Shown here: positions 26,410 to 34,411 of the stretch, in pieces
How positions within the stretch are numbered: the stretch's first letter is position 1
Layout of the letters: each line of letters opens with the position of its first letter
NCBI RefSeq assembly: GCF_002284535.1
Contig: NZ_NPKH01000037.1
Location: forward strand, 226,609-290,608
DNA: 64,000 nucleotides
Reading direction: 5' to 3'
Source of the DNA: Mesorhizobium wenxiniae
Lineage (GTDB): Bacteria; Pseudomonadota; Alphaproteobacteria; Rhizobiales; Rhizobiaceae
The notes under the pieces: model-generated
What the model was told of the DNA's origin: nothing
Databases searched by the model: none
What the model saw: the letters and a program-made list of their open reading frames with translations, nothing else
Program-made: the position numbers and the translations under genes

Positions 26410-26702
26410 CTAGGTTAGGCTTCGCCGTACTCTTGGCCTTGGGGACGATAACAAGCGTTAGCGCCAGCGAGGCGGCAGAATGGCAAGCGCTTCCGGGAAT
26501 GACATCGGCGAGCCTTGCGCAATCAGGTTGGCGACAGACAGGTGCGGCGGGACTTTCGTGGCCGGACGGAAGGCAGGCTGTGGTGTCATTTTGGGAGAGC
26601 ACTAGTGAGAAGCAGCGCTTCACGTTCCGCTGTGTCGCCTACTTCGACAAGGACTTCCATCAAACGGGCGATGCTTGCTATCAGGCGGTTGGCAAAGACT
26701 AA
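26406..26702 (+). CDS. Small secreted hypothetical protein
   Basis: 98 residues with signal peptide MTRLGFAVLLALGTITSVSA and two cysteines near the C-terminus (FRCVAYFDKD and DACYQAV). No family recognised. It is coupled to the XRE gene by a 4-bp overlap, so it is probably part of the same regulated unit. Confidence 0.6.
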   Translation: MTRLGFAVLLALGTITSVSASEAAEWQALPGMTSASLAQSGWRQTGAAGLSWPDGRQAVVSFWESTSEKQRFTFRCVAYFDKDFHQTGDACYQAVGKD

Positions 26703-26982
26703 GAGAGCGGTTCTCCTCGATCTGCACCTTGTCACCGATCTCCCTTCGCCAGGGCTTCGGCTCTTATGCGTTCGCTGCCAAATATGAAGACCGTCGATAA
26801 GGCTGAACTGGCAGCAAAACACCGCCAGGACAAAACCGACGAGGTCATGAGCCTTCTGCTCGAATACCGTTTGCAGCATCCGTGCCAGTAGTCGCCGGCG
26901 ACGCTGTTTATCAGCGGCGATGTTCCGGATATGGAATGAAATTGTATCAGCAGTTGTCATTGAATGAGCGGGGAGATCCAAG

Positions 26983-27864
26983 ATGCCCGAACGTGGGGTT
27001 CGCTCGACCTATTCGCAGGCTCCAGTTCAAATACTTCTCTATGATGGTGGCGGCATAGTTTCATCGGGCAGCGGGTTCTTTTTTACCCATCGGGCAGATC
27101 GATACCTCATAACCAATTGGCACATTGTGACCGGGCGGAATTTCTTCACTCGCGCCGTTTTGGACAAGGTAAATGCAAGGACTCCGTCATGGCTCGAGAT
27201 AAAGACATCAACATGGGTCGATGATGTCGGCATAGAGCCGCGCAGGTTCGGCGTATCGCCAAAGCGTTTGGAGATCTACGGCAATTCTGCCGCGCAGACT
27301 GACCCACTCTGGCTTGAGCACCCTCGACTCCAGTGCGATGTCGTCGCAATAAGACTTCCCAAGCCGGCAGACGAGCCGGACTTCATGCACAACAGTGCCA
27401 ATCTGATCAGCACGATGAAGATACCGGTCCGGCCGGGAGGTGTGGCCTTCGTGATCGGATTTCCCAAGAATCTTAGCGTCGGCTTTGGCCTGCCAATCTG
27501 GAAATCTACCTTTGTCGCATCGGAGCCTTTTTACGACGTTGTTCTCGGCGGCGAACTGCACGGTTTTGGCGGCATGAAAGGCGGCACCCGTTACCCAGCC
27601 TTTTTCTTGGACGGATACACGCGAGAGGGGATGTCAGGCTCCCCAGTTTTCGCCTACTTTGATGGCATATGGGACATGAACAATCCGTATGCCGAGATCG
27701 ACGTAGATGCAGCGGGCTTCTGGGATAGAGATGACGTTGCGTTGAATGCATCAGCATCTGAATTCATAGGAATCTACAGCGGGCGTCTACCCGAACAGGA
27801 AGCCCAAGCGGCTTTGGGGCTTTGCTGGCGAAGAGAATTGATCGACGAGATCTGCGCAGGCTAA
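26983..27864 (+). CDS. Trypsin-like serine peptidase without signal peptide
   Basis: The 293-residue protein has a chymotrypsin/trypsin-like catalytic triad in order: His47 in YLITNWHIV, Asp119 in LQCDVVAIRL and Ser218 in REGMSGSPVF. The oxyanion context SGSGFFFTH fits bacterial trypsin_2 domains. There is no signal peptide, so action in the cytoplasm is likely. Substrate unknown. Such stand-alone peptidases recur in mobile-element cargo, and an anti-phage or regulatory role is possible but unproven. Confidence 0.75.
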   Translation: MPERGVRSTYSQAPVQILLYDGGGIVSSGSGFFFTHRADRYLITNWHIVTGRNFFTRAVLDKVNARTPSWLEIKTSTWVDDVGIEPRRFGVSPKRLEIYGNSAAQTDPLWLEHPRLQCDVVAIRLPKPADEPDFMHNSANLISTMKIPVRPGGVAFVIGFPKNLSVGFGLPIWKSTFVASEPFYDVVLGGELHGFGGMKGGTRYPAFFLDGYTREGMSGSPVFAYFDGIWDMNNPYAEIDVDAAGFWDRDDVALNASASEFIGIYSGRLPEQEAQAALGLCWRRELIDEICAG

Positions 27865-27896
27865 CAGGTTACGCTAAGCGCAATGCCGCTCGCTGA

Positions 27897-28018
27897 TCGA
27901 TAGACAAGCCACCACGGCGGCGCCGGAGTGAGGATGGCAAAGTTGAGGACGTAAACTTTGCCAAATTGGAGGATGCACAGTTTGCCAGTTTCAAAGTGGA
28001 AGATCTCCACTTTGATGC
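27897..28018 (+). repeat. Triplicated 24-bp unit with two perfect hairpins
   Basis: Three related units (around AAAGTTGAGGACG, AAATTGGAGGATG and AAAGTGGAAGATC) sit in tandem. Unit 1 forms a hairpin with GGCAAAGTT/AACTTTGCC arms (27936-27962); unit 3 forms TCAAAGTGGA/TCCACTTTGA (27991-28015). One frame stays open across all three as a K(V/L)ED-x2-FA pattern, but no start codon is seen. The rest of 27865-28128 shows no gene. Confidence 0.6.
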
Positions 28019-28128
28019 CGACTCCATCTAGCAGCCACCAGCGCGCGTTTTCGTCGGCCTAGCTCGAGGTTGGTCGTAGTTGGTGGCAGAATGATAGGGT
28101 AAGGGACGGCAAATTGAGGGCTGCCGTT

Positions 28129-28341
28129 ATGCCATTCTCGCGTTACAGCGGAGTGTTTGAGCCTGCCGATCTGGGCTTGCTCCAGCGGGTTTTCGACCAA
28201 CTGTGCGGCGAGCGCCGTCTAGCCCAAATGGACAAGGAACAGAGGGAAGACCTCGCTGAGGAAATCGTCATCGTTTTCCAGAACGGAATCGATGACGAAG
28301 CGGGCCTACTGCAGGCCCTTTCTAAGCGTCGCCGAGTCTGA
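28129..28341 (+). CDS. Small hypothetical protein (two-copy family)
   Basis: 70 residues, starting MPFSRYSGVFEPADLGLL. It resembles the product at 60451 in layout: FxPxDxxLxQRVxDQxxxx near the start and a C-terminal LFQSG/VFQNGxxxExxLL motif. Function unknown. An in-frame ATG 15 bp upstream is possible. Confidence 0.55.
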   Translation: MPFSRYSGVFEPADLGLLQRVFDQLCGERRLAQMDKEQREDLAEEIVIVFQNGIDDEAGLLQALSKRRRV

Positions 28342-28440
28342 GCGCGAGCGGCGTCAGTCCGCCAACCCTTGGGCCATGTTAGTCCAACGCTGCCGTTGTA
28401 ATAGTAGCCTCGCCAGCGCGCGTTTCGGCTGGCCGCTGAG

Positions 28441-28905
28441 CTACAGCGGGAAAGCGCCTTTCGCGTCCTGGCGCCCGCCTGTGACCAGCGCCATGCATTG
28501 GCGGGCCATACCGCGGGAAAGGCCTTCCTGTTTGTCCAGCCAGGGGCCGAAATGACCATGCGGCAACGCTGCCTTGTTGCGGAGCAGCCAGCGGCCGATC
28601 GCCATCTTCTGATCGATCGACAGGTGGCCGCCGGGGACCGCTCGAGGCTCGACCGGCTCGCTTGCCGGCCGCTCCATGTTCGATGGCGCCATCAGCATCA
28701 GATAGGCGCGATCGAGCTCGGCCTTGGTGGCGTCGGGCAGTTTCATGAACTGGCGCACTGTCATCCCGCAACCAAGGGCCAACACCGCGATGTGGCGTTT
28801 CAGGCCGCGCAGCCTATTGACGCGCTGCAACTGCCATTGGTTCGGCAAGCGGTAGGTGCCGACACCCTCGATCTCGATCTCGGTGAAAGGGGTGCTCGCC
28901 AGCAT
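28441..28905 (-). CDS. Hypothetical protein with DUF3102-like motif
   Basis: The 154-residue product has a C-terminal segment LPHGHFGPWLDKQEGLSRGM that resembles the DUF3102 pattern (GHF-x-PWL near a helix-turn-helix-like stretch) of phage and plasmid proteins. The N-terminal half contains RLPNQWQLQRVNRLRGLKRH. The alternative start at 28944 adds 13 residues. The strand is opposite to the flanking small genes. Confidence 0.5.
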   Translation of the reverse strand: MLASTPFTEIEIEGVGTYRLPNQWQLQRVNRLRGLKRHIAVLALGCGMTVRQFMKLPDATKAELDRAYLMLMAPSNMERPASEPVEPRAVPGGHLSIDQKMAIGRWLLRNKAALPHGHFGPWLDKQEGLSRGMARQCMALVTGGRQDAKGAFPL

Positions 28906-28995
28906 GCCGCGCCTCAACGTGCAGAATGCCCCGGATATTTGCATAAGTATCGACTTATAGGCAAGCTGCGGCCGGGACGCTCGATAAGCTCGCTG

Positions 28996-29090
28996 TCACG
29001 TTTCTTCCCGAAAATCCTGCAGTGAGGCATGCCGCAAATCCTGTTCGCCGCGTAGGTGCTTCACGCGGCCGATCAGCCCGGCTTTAGAAA
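28996..29090 (-). pseudogene. C-terminal fossil of ATP-dependent DNA ligase (copy 1)
   Basis: On the minus strand one frame encodes LIGRVKHLRGEQDLRHASLQ, then DFREET and a stop, matching the ligase C-terminus at 30678. Upstream only KPG remains, one base out of frame, and no ligase catalytic region precedes it. Confidence 0.75.
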
Positions 29091-29115
29091 TGGCCGGCGC
29101 TAGCACCCCGCTCCG

Positions 29116-29382
29116 CTACCAGCCTCCGCTACCAGCCCAAATGCTTAGCTGGGAAAGCTCGGCGATGTCGCCATAGATCATCGAACCTTTGACGAGAAAA
29201 CACTTGTCACCTACGACTTCGAAGAGTGAGCTTGACGCGGTGCAAATCGGCAGGTTCTTCGAATTGGCGTACGTACCGAGCGTCGCGGTTTCGACCTTAC
29301 GGTCCGCGGCTTCGGCATAGCTGACGCTGATCGCGAGCATAGCGATAGCAAGGTGGCTCGGGGGTAAGTTAGGTCGCGACAT
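29116..29382 (-). CDS. Small secreted hypothetical protein
   Basis: 88 residues with a probable signal peptide (HLAIAMLAISVSYAEA). The mature part has two cysteines (NLPICTASS and GDKCFLVKG). No family recognised. Confidence 0.5.
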   Translation of the reverse strand: MSRPNLPPSHLAIAMLAISVSYAEAADRKVETATLGTYANSKNLPICTASSSLFEVVGDKCFLVKGSMIYGDIAELSQLSIWAGSGGW

Positions 29383-29443
29383 GCAATCAGAATAGCATCG
29401 GCCTTTGACGGGCTTCGTCCATCGATTGGATGAAGCGGTCACC

Positions 29444-29466
29444 TATATTAGCTACCACTTGACTAA
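29444..29466 (+). promoter_or_regulatory. Shared TATATTAGC-x-TTGACTA motif (copy 1)
   Basis: TATATTAGCTACCACTTGAC followed by TAA. The same motif precedes related genes at 45565, 57896 and 60301. CTTGAC resembles the alphaproteobacterial sigma-70 -35 element. Confidence 0.5.
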
Positions 29467-29472
29467 GGTGCC

Positions 29473-29656
29473 GGCCGCCCCAGAGAAGGGGCAGCAGATC
29501 GAGCTTACCGGTGAGATCACCCGCATAGACGAGGAAGGCGGCAGGGTGACCATCGACATGGGACCGCTGGTGACGGTTGACATCGACAAGGTCAGGCTGG
29601 TCGAGAAATGCCGGGCGCCGAAACGCAAGAAGCCCCTGCGTGACATGGTGGATTAA
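29473..29656 (+). pseudogene. Deletion derivative of the VTVDIDKVRLV family
   Basis: The region downstream of the shared promoter motif passes directly from leader sequence into the C-terminal half of the gene family seen intact at 45614 (QIELTGEITRIDEEGGRVTI, then TVDIDKVRLVEK). The N-terminal half (about 45 codons, with the start codon) is missing. An open frame from 29405 exists but its N-terminus is translated leader, so a functional protein is doubtful. Confidence 0.6.
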
Positions 29657-29730
29657 ATCGGTGGGCGAACTTGCGTTTTGCGCGACAAAGGAGAAAGCTC
29701 CCCCGTCTTCAACGCAGGGGAGTAATTGGG

Positions 29731-29982
29731 ATGCGTGGTCTTCGGGTGTTACTTGTCTCGGCGATTTTGGTTTTGCCCGCCGCTCCTGCAGGGAGCAACT
29801 TCATGGACAAGAGCACATGCCTGCAAGGCGCTACAAGGATCATGCGTGACCTAGCCGACCACATCAATGGGGTCAGTGAACGCCTCGCTGCCTGCGTCAA
29901 CTACATTAACGATCGGGAGGTCGAGAACCACAACAATCAGCAGGAACTGCTCCGCGAACTGGCTGAACTTGAACGGCGCTAG
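29731..29982 (+). CDS. Small secreted hypothetical protein
   Basis: 83 residues: signal peptide MRGLRVLLVSAILVLPAAPA, then a helical mature part (GATRIMRDLADHINGVSERL) with two cysteines and an acidic/basic tail. The RBS-like GGGGAG lies upstream. It is 3 bp before the next gene, implying cotranscription. Confidence 0.6.
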   Translation: MRGLRVLLVSAILVLPAAPAGSNFMDKSTCLQGATRIMRDLADHINGVSERLAACVNYINDREVENHNNQQELLRELAELERR

Positions 29983-29985
29983 AAG

Positions 29986-30276
29986 ATGACACGCCTATCT
30001 GTTGCGGAAGAGCTTGAAAGCGCCGCCGACCGCATCGCGGACATGTCACGCGCGGATCTGCAGGTCATCCTGCGTCGCGCCGCATTGATGCTCAGAAACG
30101 TTGCTGGTGTTCCACTCGAGCCGGCTACCGCAGACACGCTCGATTCGATTGCTGCCGAGATGAAAGTTGGCCGGTCTGATCTCATACAGATCGTGCTGCG
30201 CGAATGGCTGGAAACCAACGCCTATCTGCCGGTCCGGGCGATCGACGAGGAAAGCGAGACGGACGGCAGCGCGTAG
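29986..30276 (+). CDS. Ribbon-helix-helix-type small protein
   Basis: 96 residues. The C-terminal half DTLDSIAAEMKVGRSDLIQI with VLREWLETNAYLPV looks like a CopG/Arc-type ribbon-helix-helix, suggesting DNA binding. The 3' end (encoding YLPVRAIDEESETDGSA) recurs as non-coding fragments at 31652 and 59936, so this gene's tail belongs to a dispersed repeat. Confidence 0.55.
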   Translation: MTRLSVAEELESAADRIADMSRADLQVILRRAALMLRNVAGVPLEPATADTLDSIAAEMKVGRSDLIQIVLREWLETNAYLPVRAIDEESETDGSA

Positions 30277-30334
30277 GGACTACCGCGAACGCGTACCTAC
30301 CGCCCGCCCCCAACCGCTGTTAGCTTGTTCGTAC

Positions 30335-30414
30335 GGCGGACCCTCCCCAATCCGCCTAGGCCGGCTCCGTTACAGGCAATCTACCCCAACGCCCCCCCAA
30401 GCGGCGCCGGCCAC
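30335..30414. repeat. Palindromic mosaic element (copy 1 of 3)
   Basis: Two stems, GGCGGA-x-TCCGCC and GGCCGGCTCC-x-GGCGCCGGCC, flank a conserved middle CAGGCAATCTACCCCAACGC. Closely related copies lie at 60923-60995 and, more diverged, at 58778-58842. Confidence 0.75.
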
Positions 30415-30441
30415 TTCCTGCTTTAAAATTTGGATAGTTGC

Positions 30442-30681
30442 CTATTGCGAACGCTCGACCGCAAATGTTGGCGCATCATCTCCCTTGCCGGCCTTGAGAA
30501 ATTCAACGACGGCAAATAGAAGTTGTTCGGCCAAGGTCCTGTTCATCGCCAGTTCGATCGTGCCGGTGTCGGTCTCCAGTTCGAGGAGTCCGATCAAAGG
30601 CTCGGCTGATAGGAGTGTGGTGTCGACGTCGAGAAGTTTGTTGAACCCGGATTTGCTGGGCTTGCGTTTCATAGTGCTCAT
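30442..30681 (-). CDS. Small hypothetical protein coupled to the ligase remnant
   Basis: 79 residues starting MSTMKRKPSKSGFNKLLDVD, with ELETDTGTIELAMNRTLAEQ in the middle. No family recognised. Its ATG overlaps the ligase C-terminal stop (ATGA), so it was probably translated after the ligase. A second ATG three codons in has the better spacing to GAAGAGG. Confidence 0.55.
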   Translation of the reverse strand: MSTMKRKPSKSGFNKLLDVDTTLLSAEPLIGLLELETDTGTIELAMNRTLAEQLLFAVVEFLKAGKGDDAPTFAVERSQ

Positions 30682-31546
30682 TCCTCTTCCCGGAAGTCCT
30701 GCAGCGAGGCGTGCCGCAGGTCCTCCTCGCCTCGTAGGTGCTTCACTCGGCCGATCAGTCCCGGCTTGACCCATTGCGTCGCCGGCCGCTTCATGCCCTT
30801 CGGCGCCGGCCCTGCATGCTCCTGGACCCGCTTCCATAGCCGCTCGCGGATCTCGCGGCTTGAATTGATAAGGCAGACCCGACTTATTTTCGCGTGCCGA
30901 TCTCCCCCATGAGGGCGAAGGCCGGCTTGCCTGCCTCTCGCTCGACGCCGAGCAATTCAAACTCGCCGACGGCGTAGCACTTCGCCTTCAGCCAGTTGGT
31001 CGATGGGCCGCTGCGGTATTTGCTGTCCCGGCGCTTCGAAACCATCCCCTCCATCCCGGCCTGATCGAGCAGGTGAAAGATTGCTTTGGCTTCGCCCGGA
31101 AGAGACCCGCTGAACTGGATGCGACTTCCCGGAGGGATCAAACCCGCAAGCAGTTCGCGCCGATGTTCCAGTGGCAGGTCGCACAGGTCATGGCCATTGA
31201 GATGCAGGAGATCGAAGGCGACGAAATAGAGATCATGCTGGCGTCGTGTGATCGCCTTCCGCAAGGCCGCGAAGTCGGCAAGGCCTGCTTCATTCGGGAC
31301 AATGAGTTCCCCGTCGACGATGGCGCTGTCGACGTTGAGCCCTTTGGCCGTTTCGACCAGATCGGGATACTTCGCCGTCCAGTCCATCCCGTTGCGCGTG
31401 AAGATGCGCGTGCCGGCTTCATCAATGATCATCTGCGATCGGAAGCCGTCGAACTTGACTTCGTGAATCCAGCCTTCGCCCTCGGGAGGCTTCTCGACCA
31501 ATGTCGGCATCAGCGGCGGGATGAACTTCAAACGCATGAACGGCAC
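30678..31546 (-). pseudogene. ATP-dependent DNA ligase, inactivated
   Basis: The N-terminal 220 codons are open: nucleotidyl-lysine motif EVKFDGFRSQ (KxDG, Lys near residue 31), VDGELIVPNEAG, EGMVSKRRDSKYRSG and WLKAKCY. They stop at TAA (30884-30886), just where the OB-fold would continue with V-G-S-A. A one-base loss follows, after which another frame carries REIRERLWKRVQEHAG, WVKPGLIGRVKHLRGEEDLR and the C-terminus DFREEE. The original product would be about 290 residues, a stand-alone LigC/LigD-type ligase linked to end joining. A truncated adenylation domain could still be made. Confidence 0.85.
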
Positions 31547-31651
31547 TCACGAGACCGCCATTCAATCCTTCTGGTTATATTAGGTTCCAGAAATAAACGG
31601 TGCGGGCAACGAAACCGGCATCGTCAATGCTGCAGGTCAACGAAGCTCCGC

Positions 31652-31960
31652 ACCAGGAAAGCGAGAGGGACGGCAGCGCGTAGGCTGGTACCCTCTATGC
31701 ACAAGACCCGCCGCTACATTTGCAAAGCGACGGGCCCTGAGTGCCGTGCATTGGGGTGCCCGGTATTGCTGACGATGCAATTTCGGTGTGGGGCACCTTA
31801 TGGCTGCTACACAGCGGAATTGGCGCCATGTACTTCGTACGAATGTTTCGACTCCATTAGCTTGAGGCATGGATTCCGGCCAGCCAGGTGAGCGCCCCCC
31901 GAAGGCTCGCTGGTCAGGCGCAGCGGCCCATCCCCCCACAAGCCGCTGGGCCGCTGCCGA
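31652..31960 (+). repeat. Dispersed composite element (copy A)
   Basis: It begins with the 3' end of the ribbon-helix-helix gene (AAAGCGAGAGGGACGGCAGC), then CCCGCCGCTACATTTGC, then a segment coding in one frame for CGAPYGCYTAEL and ECFDSISL. It ends with a GC-rich hairpin around GCAGCGGCC/GGCCGC. Related copies: 45364-45545 and 59936-60290. Rest of 31547-32014: no gene seen. Confidence 0.7.
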
Positions 31961-32014
31961 ATTTCAGCTGCTCACCGATCAATCCCCCGCCGGGCCTGAT
32001 GTCCCGAGGTACCA

Positions 32015-32266
32015 TCAGCCGCCGTTAGCAGGTGCTGCCGGAGCGGGCGCGGCTGGCGCTTCGACCTTGGGCGCTTCGACCGTAGGCGCTTCGACCTTGG
32101 GCACTTGAACCCTAACGTCGACGTCCTTTCCGGTGCCTCCGCCGTTGATGTTGAAAACACCGGTAAACAACAGCAGGATCACGATTGCAAGAATTGCGAG
32201 AACGACGGCGACAGCAGTGCCGGCACCATTTCCGCCCGAGTTAACAACAGTGGGACCGTCAGCCAT
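32015..32266 (-). CDS. Small membrane protein with VEAP repeats (copy 1)
   Basis: 83 residues: MADGPTVVNSGGNGAGTAVA, one transmembrane segment (VAVVLAILAIVILLLFTGVF), then a Val/Glu/Ala/Pro repeat tail (KVEAPTVEAPKVEAP, then Ala-Pro). A close relative of 96 residues is encoded at 59030. The topology suggests a short cytoplasmic N-terminus with an extended tail outside. Function unknown. Confidence 0.7.
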   Translation of the reverse strand: MADGPTVVNSGGNGAGTAVAVVLAILAIVILLLFTGVFNINGGGTGKDVDVRVQVPKVEAPTVEAPKVEAPAAPAPAAPANGG

Positions 32267-32530
32267 GACTACCTCTCCTATTCTGAATTATTACTGCTCG
32301 GCAAACGGGACCGGCGGGCGCTTAGTTCCGCCGCCGGGCTTTGGTCCATGATGCAGTAAGACTGAAGTCTTTTCGTTAAAGTCAGAGGGCTGAGGCTGGC
32401 AACCAAGATCTGACCAACGAATTGGTATTGGGCCGCCGAGCAACGTCCCTTCATCGGTGGTTCAGCGGGTGCCCGCTGTTTGTCCTTTTCGGCGGGCACC
32501 CGATATGACACCCTAACGGCGGGAACAACT
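32267..32530. promoter_or_regulatory. Duplicated divergent intergenic region with conserved hairpins
   Basis: Nearly the same sequence lies at 59321-59577. It holds AAGACTGAAGTCTT and an 11-bp hairpin CGGGTGCCCGC/GCGGGCACCCG (32466-32502) just before the GTG of the next gene. In copy 2 that hairpin differs only by a base that still pairs as G-U. Confidence 0.6.
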
Positions 32531-32767
32531 GTGACCCTTATCCAGAGCAGACAGAATGTCGATGAGGTCGCAAGCCGACCCGCCAATGACAATCACACTC
32601 CTGACCCAACAGATTTCGCGGTGGTTGATCTCGTTTCGTCGAGCGACGACGACGTCGCTGCAGTCGTCAGGCGAACAGAGCGCCTGGCCCTTGCCGTGAT
32701 TATCGTAATGGCGATCTTCCTGATCTTTGCGCCGGTGATCTTCATTGCCCTGATGTATGGGATCTGA
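32531..32767 (+). CDS. Small membrane protein with C-terminal anchor (copy 1)
   Basis: About 78 residues from a GTG. The polar N-terminus (QSRQNVDEVASRPANDN) and VVRRTERLALAVIIVMAIFL precede a hydrophobic C-terminal segment ending FIALMYGI. It is strongly conserved with the copy at 59578. A longer frame from 32480 is open but runs through the hairpin. Function unknown; the divergent pair with 32015 is preserved in both copies. Confidence 0.65.
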   Translation: MTLIQSRQNVDEVASRPANDNHTPDPTDFAVVDLVSSSDDDVAAVVRRTERLALAVIIVMAIFLIFAPVIFIALMYGI

Positions 32768-32819
32768 GACGTCCCGATTGGCGCCAGTAACTCCCAATTT
32801 ACGCGCTAGCCGTCTTGCA

Positions 32820-33056
32820 TTAGCCCGAGTGAACTGAACGTGATTCCGCAGCTCCCGGCGGGGTAGTGGCCAAGTGTGCGTGCTTCTGGAAGATCGCGAT
32901 CTTATCGGGATAGGTAATCCGGATGTCGCGTCCGCATCCGTCGCACTTGTAATGGGAAACGACCTGAAACCAGCTGCCATTCTTGATGACGGTGAAGTTG
33001 CACTGCGGGCATTGGAAAGTGAGACCGACAGAGGATAGGCTTTGAGAGAGGGACAT
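32820..33056 (-). CDS. Small zinc-ribbon protein
   Basis: 78 residues with paired cysteine knuckles CPQC and CDGC separated by about 20 residues, a zinc-ribbon layout, followed by RDIRITYPDKIAIFQKHAHL. Role unknown; nucleic-acid or protein binding is plausible. Confidence 0.6.
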   Translation of the reverse strand: MSLSQSLSSVGLTFQCPQCNFTVIKNGSWFQVVSHYKCDGCGRDIRITYPDKIAIFQKHAHLATTPPGAAESRSVHSG

Positions 33057-33095
33057 TGAGCGCTTGCTTTCTTGAGTGCTTAAAGGCGGCTTTGG

Positions 33096-33293
33096 TTAGT
33101 TCAGCGTCTCGACGAAGGATGCGGCAATTAAATCGTCGGCATCGATTCTGCCCTTGCCGTCCTCCATGACGGCTGCGACCTTTCGAAATGTCTTCAGTTC
33201 ACTCTCGGTAATCCGGGCGCCGCACATCCTCTCATTGAGGTCGGCCACCCGTATTCGCAGCGCCTGGGACGCTCCAATCTCACGATTCGACAT
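33096..33293 (-). CDS. Small hypothetical protein
   Basis: 65 residues from MSNREIGASQALRI. Mostly helical (VADLNERMCGARITESELKT, then FRKVAAVMEDGKGRIDADD). No family recognised. An upstream extension to 33341 has little coding character. Confidence 0.5.
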   Translation of the reverse strand: MSNREIGASQALRIRVADLNERMCGARITESELKTFRKVAAVMEDGKGRIDADDLIAASFVETLN

Positions 33294-33368
33294 AATGATC
33301 ACATTCCTCCCTTGCTGGCCTCCCGCCGCACCTTTCGGCACGGCGGGCTGTCCTCCCAGTCGCTTAGG

Positions 33369-33668
33369 TCATTCGATGACTTTGATGATCTTGCGTGTGC
33401 CTGGATCAACAAGAACGGTACGGTTGTCGACCACCACGTAACGATATTTGACGTCGGGTACTTCGTGAAGCTCGACCGTCTCGGGCAAGGTCGAGCCGAT
33501 GTTGAGCTCCACTCCAGGGATTTTCACCGACGCGAGCGGCTGCTTCTTCACATACTCCCTGATGACCGTCTCCTGTTCAGGCGCGATGATCACGTCCTGA
33601 GCGGCAGCGGCGCCGATACCTGCCAGCAGCAGAAACCCCGCGGCTGCAGTGGAAAGATGCATTTTCAT
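33369..33668 (-). CDS. DUF1236-type secreted protein (copy 1)
   Basis: 99 residues: signal peptide (AAAGFLLLAGIGAAAAQ), EQETVIREYVKKQPLASVKI and a terminal beta-rich segment ending VDPGTRKIIKVIE. This is a single DUF1236-type unit as found in rhizobial periplasmic proteins of unknown function. The near-identical copy is at 62785; there the downstream terminator is intact, whereas here the hairpin has lost its A/T tract. Confidence 0.8.
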   Translation of the reverse strand: MKMHLSTAAAGFLLLAGIGAAAAQDVIIAPEQETVIREYVKKQPLASVKIPGVELNIGSTLPETVELHEVPDVKYRYVVVDNRTVLVDPGTRKIIKVIE

Positions 33669-33888
33669 AATTGGCTCCTTGCGTGAGTTCTGTTGCGCTG
33701 AACGGCATCGTCTTCGCGCCAGCCCCACCCAACCGCCGGCGTCCGCAAACGTTCCTTGATTGGGCTTCGGTCTATTCAAAGGAGGACCTAAGTCTGAGGT
33801 TGCTGTCGCAAAGGACGACGACGGGGTGCAGCCCGGAACCGCGACCGTCGGCACTCGTTTCTTGCCATGTGTTCACTGGAGAGAGACC

Positions 33889-33981
33889 ATGGAGAATAGT
33901 ATCCACCAAGCTCGCTGGTTACTCGCTCCGGTGTTCGCCGTATCGATCACGTTCCTGGCGATAGGAATCATCGTTAGCTAG
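33889..33981 (+). CDS. 30-residue membrane peptide (copy 1, intact)
   Basis: MENSIHQARWLLAPVFAVSI plus a short hydrophobic end (TFLAIGIIVS), preceded by GGAGAGAG. Composition is that of a single-helix membrane microprotein. A copy at 63302 is frameshifted. Stand-alone function unknown; it diverges from the DUF1236 gene in both places. Confidence 0.6.
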   Translation: MENSIHQARWLLAPVFAVSITFLAIGIIVS

Positions 33982-34411
33982 GGGCCGCCCGCCGGTCTGC
34001 GCGGTCGCGTAGACCTTGGCCGCGACGCTGAGACCCCTGGTTCCGCCGTCCCATTCAAAATTTCAGGGACGGCCAGGATCTCGGCACACAAGGAATTGCC
34101 GCCATCGATCACCTCCCGCAAACCGACTTTTCGACCGAGCGAAAGGCCGAGACAGCCCGCCTCAATCCGCGCGATTGCCGCTGGTGCATCCACGCGGCCG
34201 ATCACGAACAGACCGGTTTGATCCGCAGTGATTTTCAACCATTCGCCAACCGGCTCCCCTTCATGCCCACCAAGCATCTTGGGAGAAAAGCCGCGCTGCA
34301 GAAGGTTGGTGAAGGCGCCGGCCGCAATCACATGCTGACCATATTGACCGCGACGCCGAAGGTTGAGGCATAGCCGGCGATCAGCGTGAGGCCGCCCGGC
34401 TGTGCATCCAC
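33978..34411 (-). pseudogene. HK97-type prohead protease, frameshifted
   Basis: From a GTG (34409-34411) the frame encodes VDAQPGGLTLIAGYASTFGV, then loses register. One base shifted, the sequence resumes YGQHVIAAGAFTNLLQRG, FSPKMLGGHEGEPVGEW and GLFVIGRVDAPAAIARIEAG, then LSLGRKVG. These are the ordered motifs of the U35/HK97 prohead protease: the GYAS-F-x start, GAF, the H-x4-P-x-G catalytic His block and the GL-x-V-x-G-x-(V/L) strand. A single missing base near 34357 explains the break. The downstream capsid gene is absent. Confidence 0.75.
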
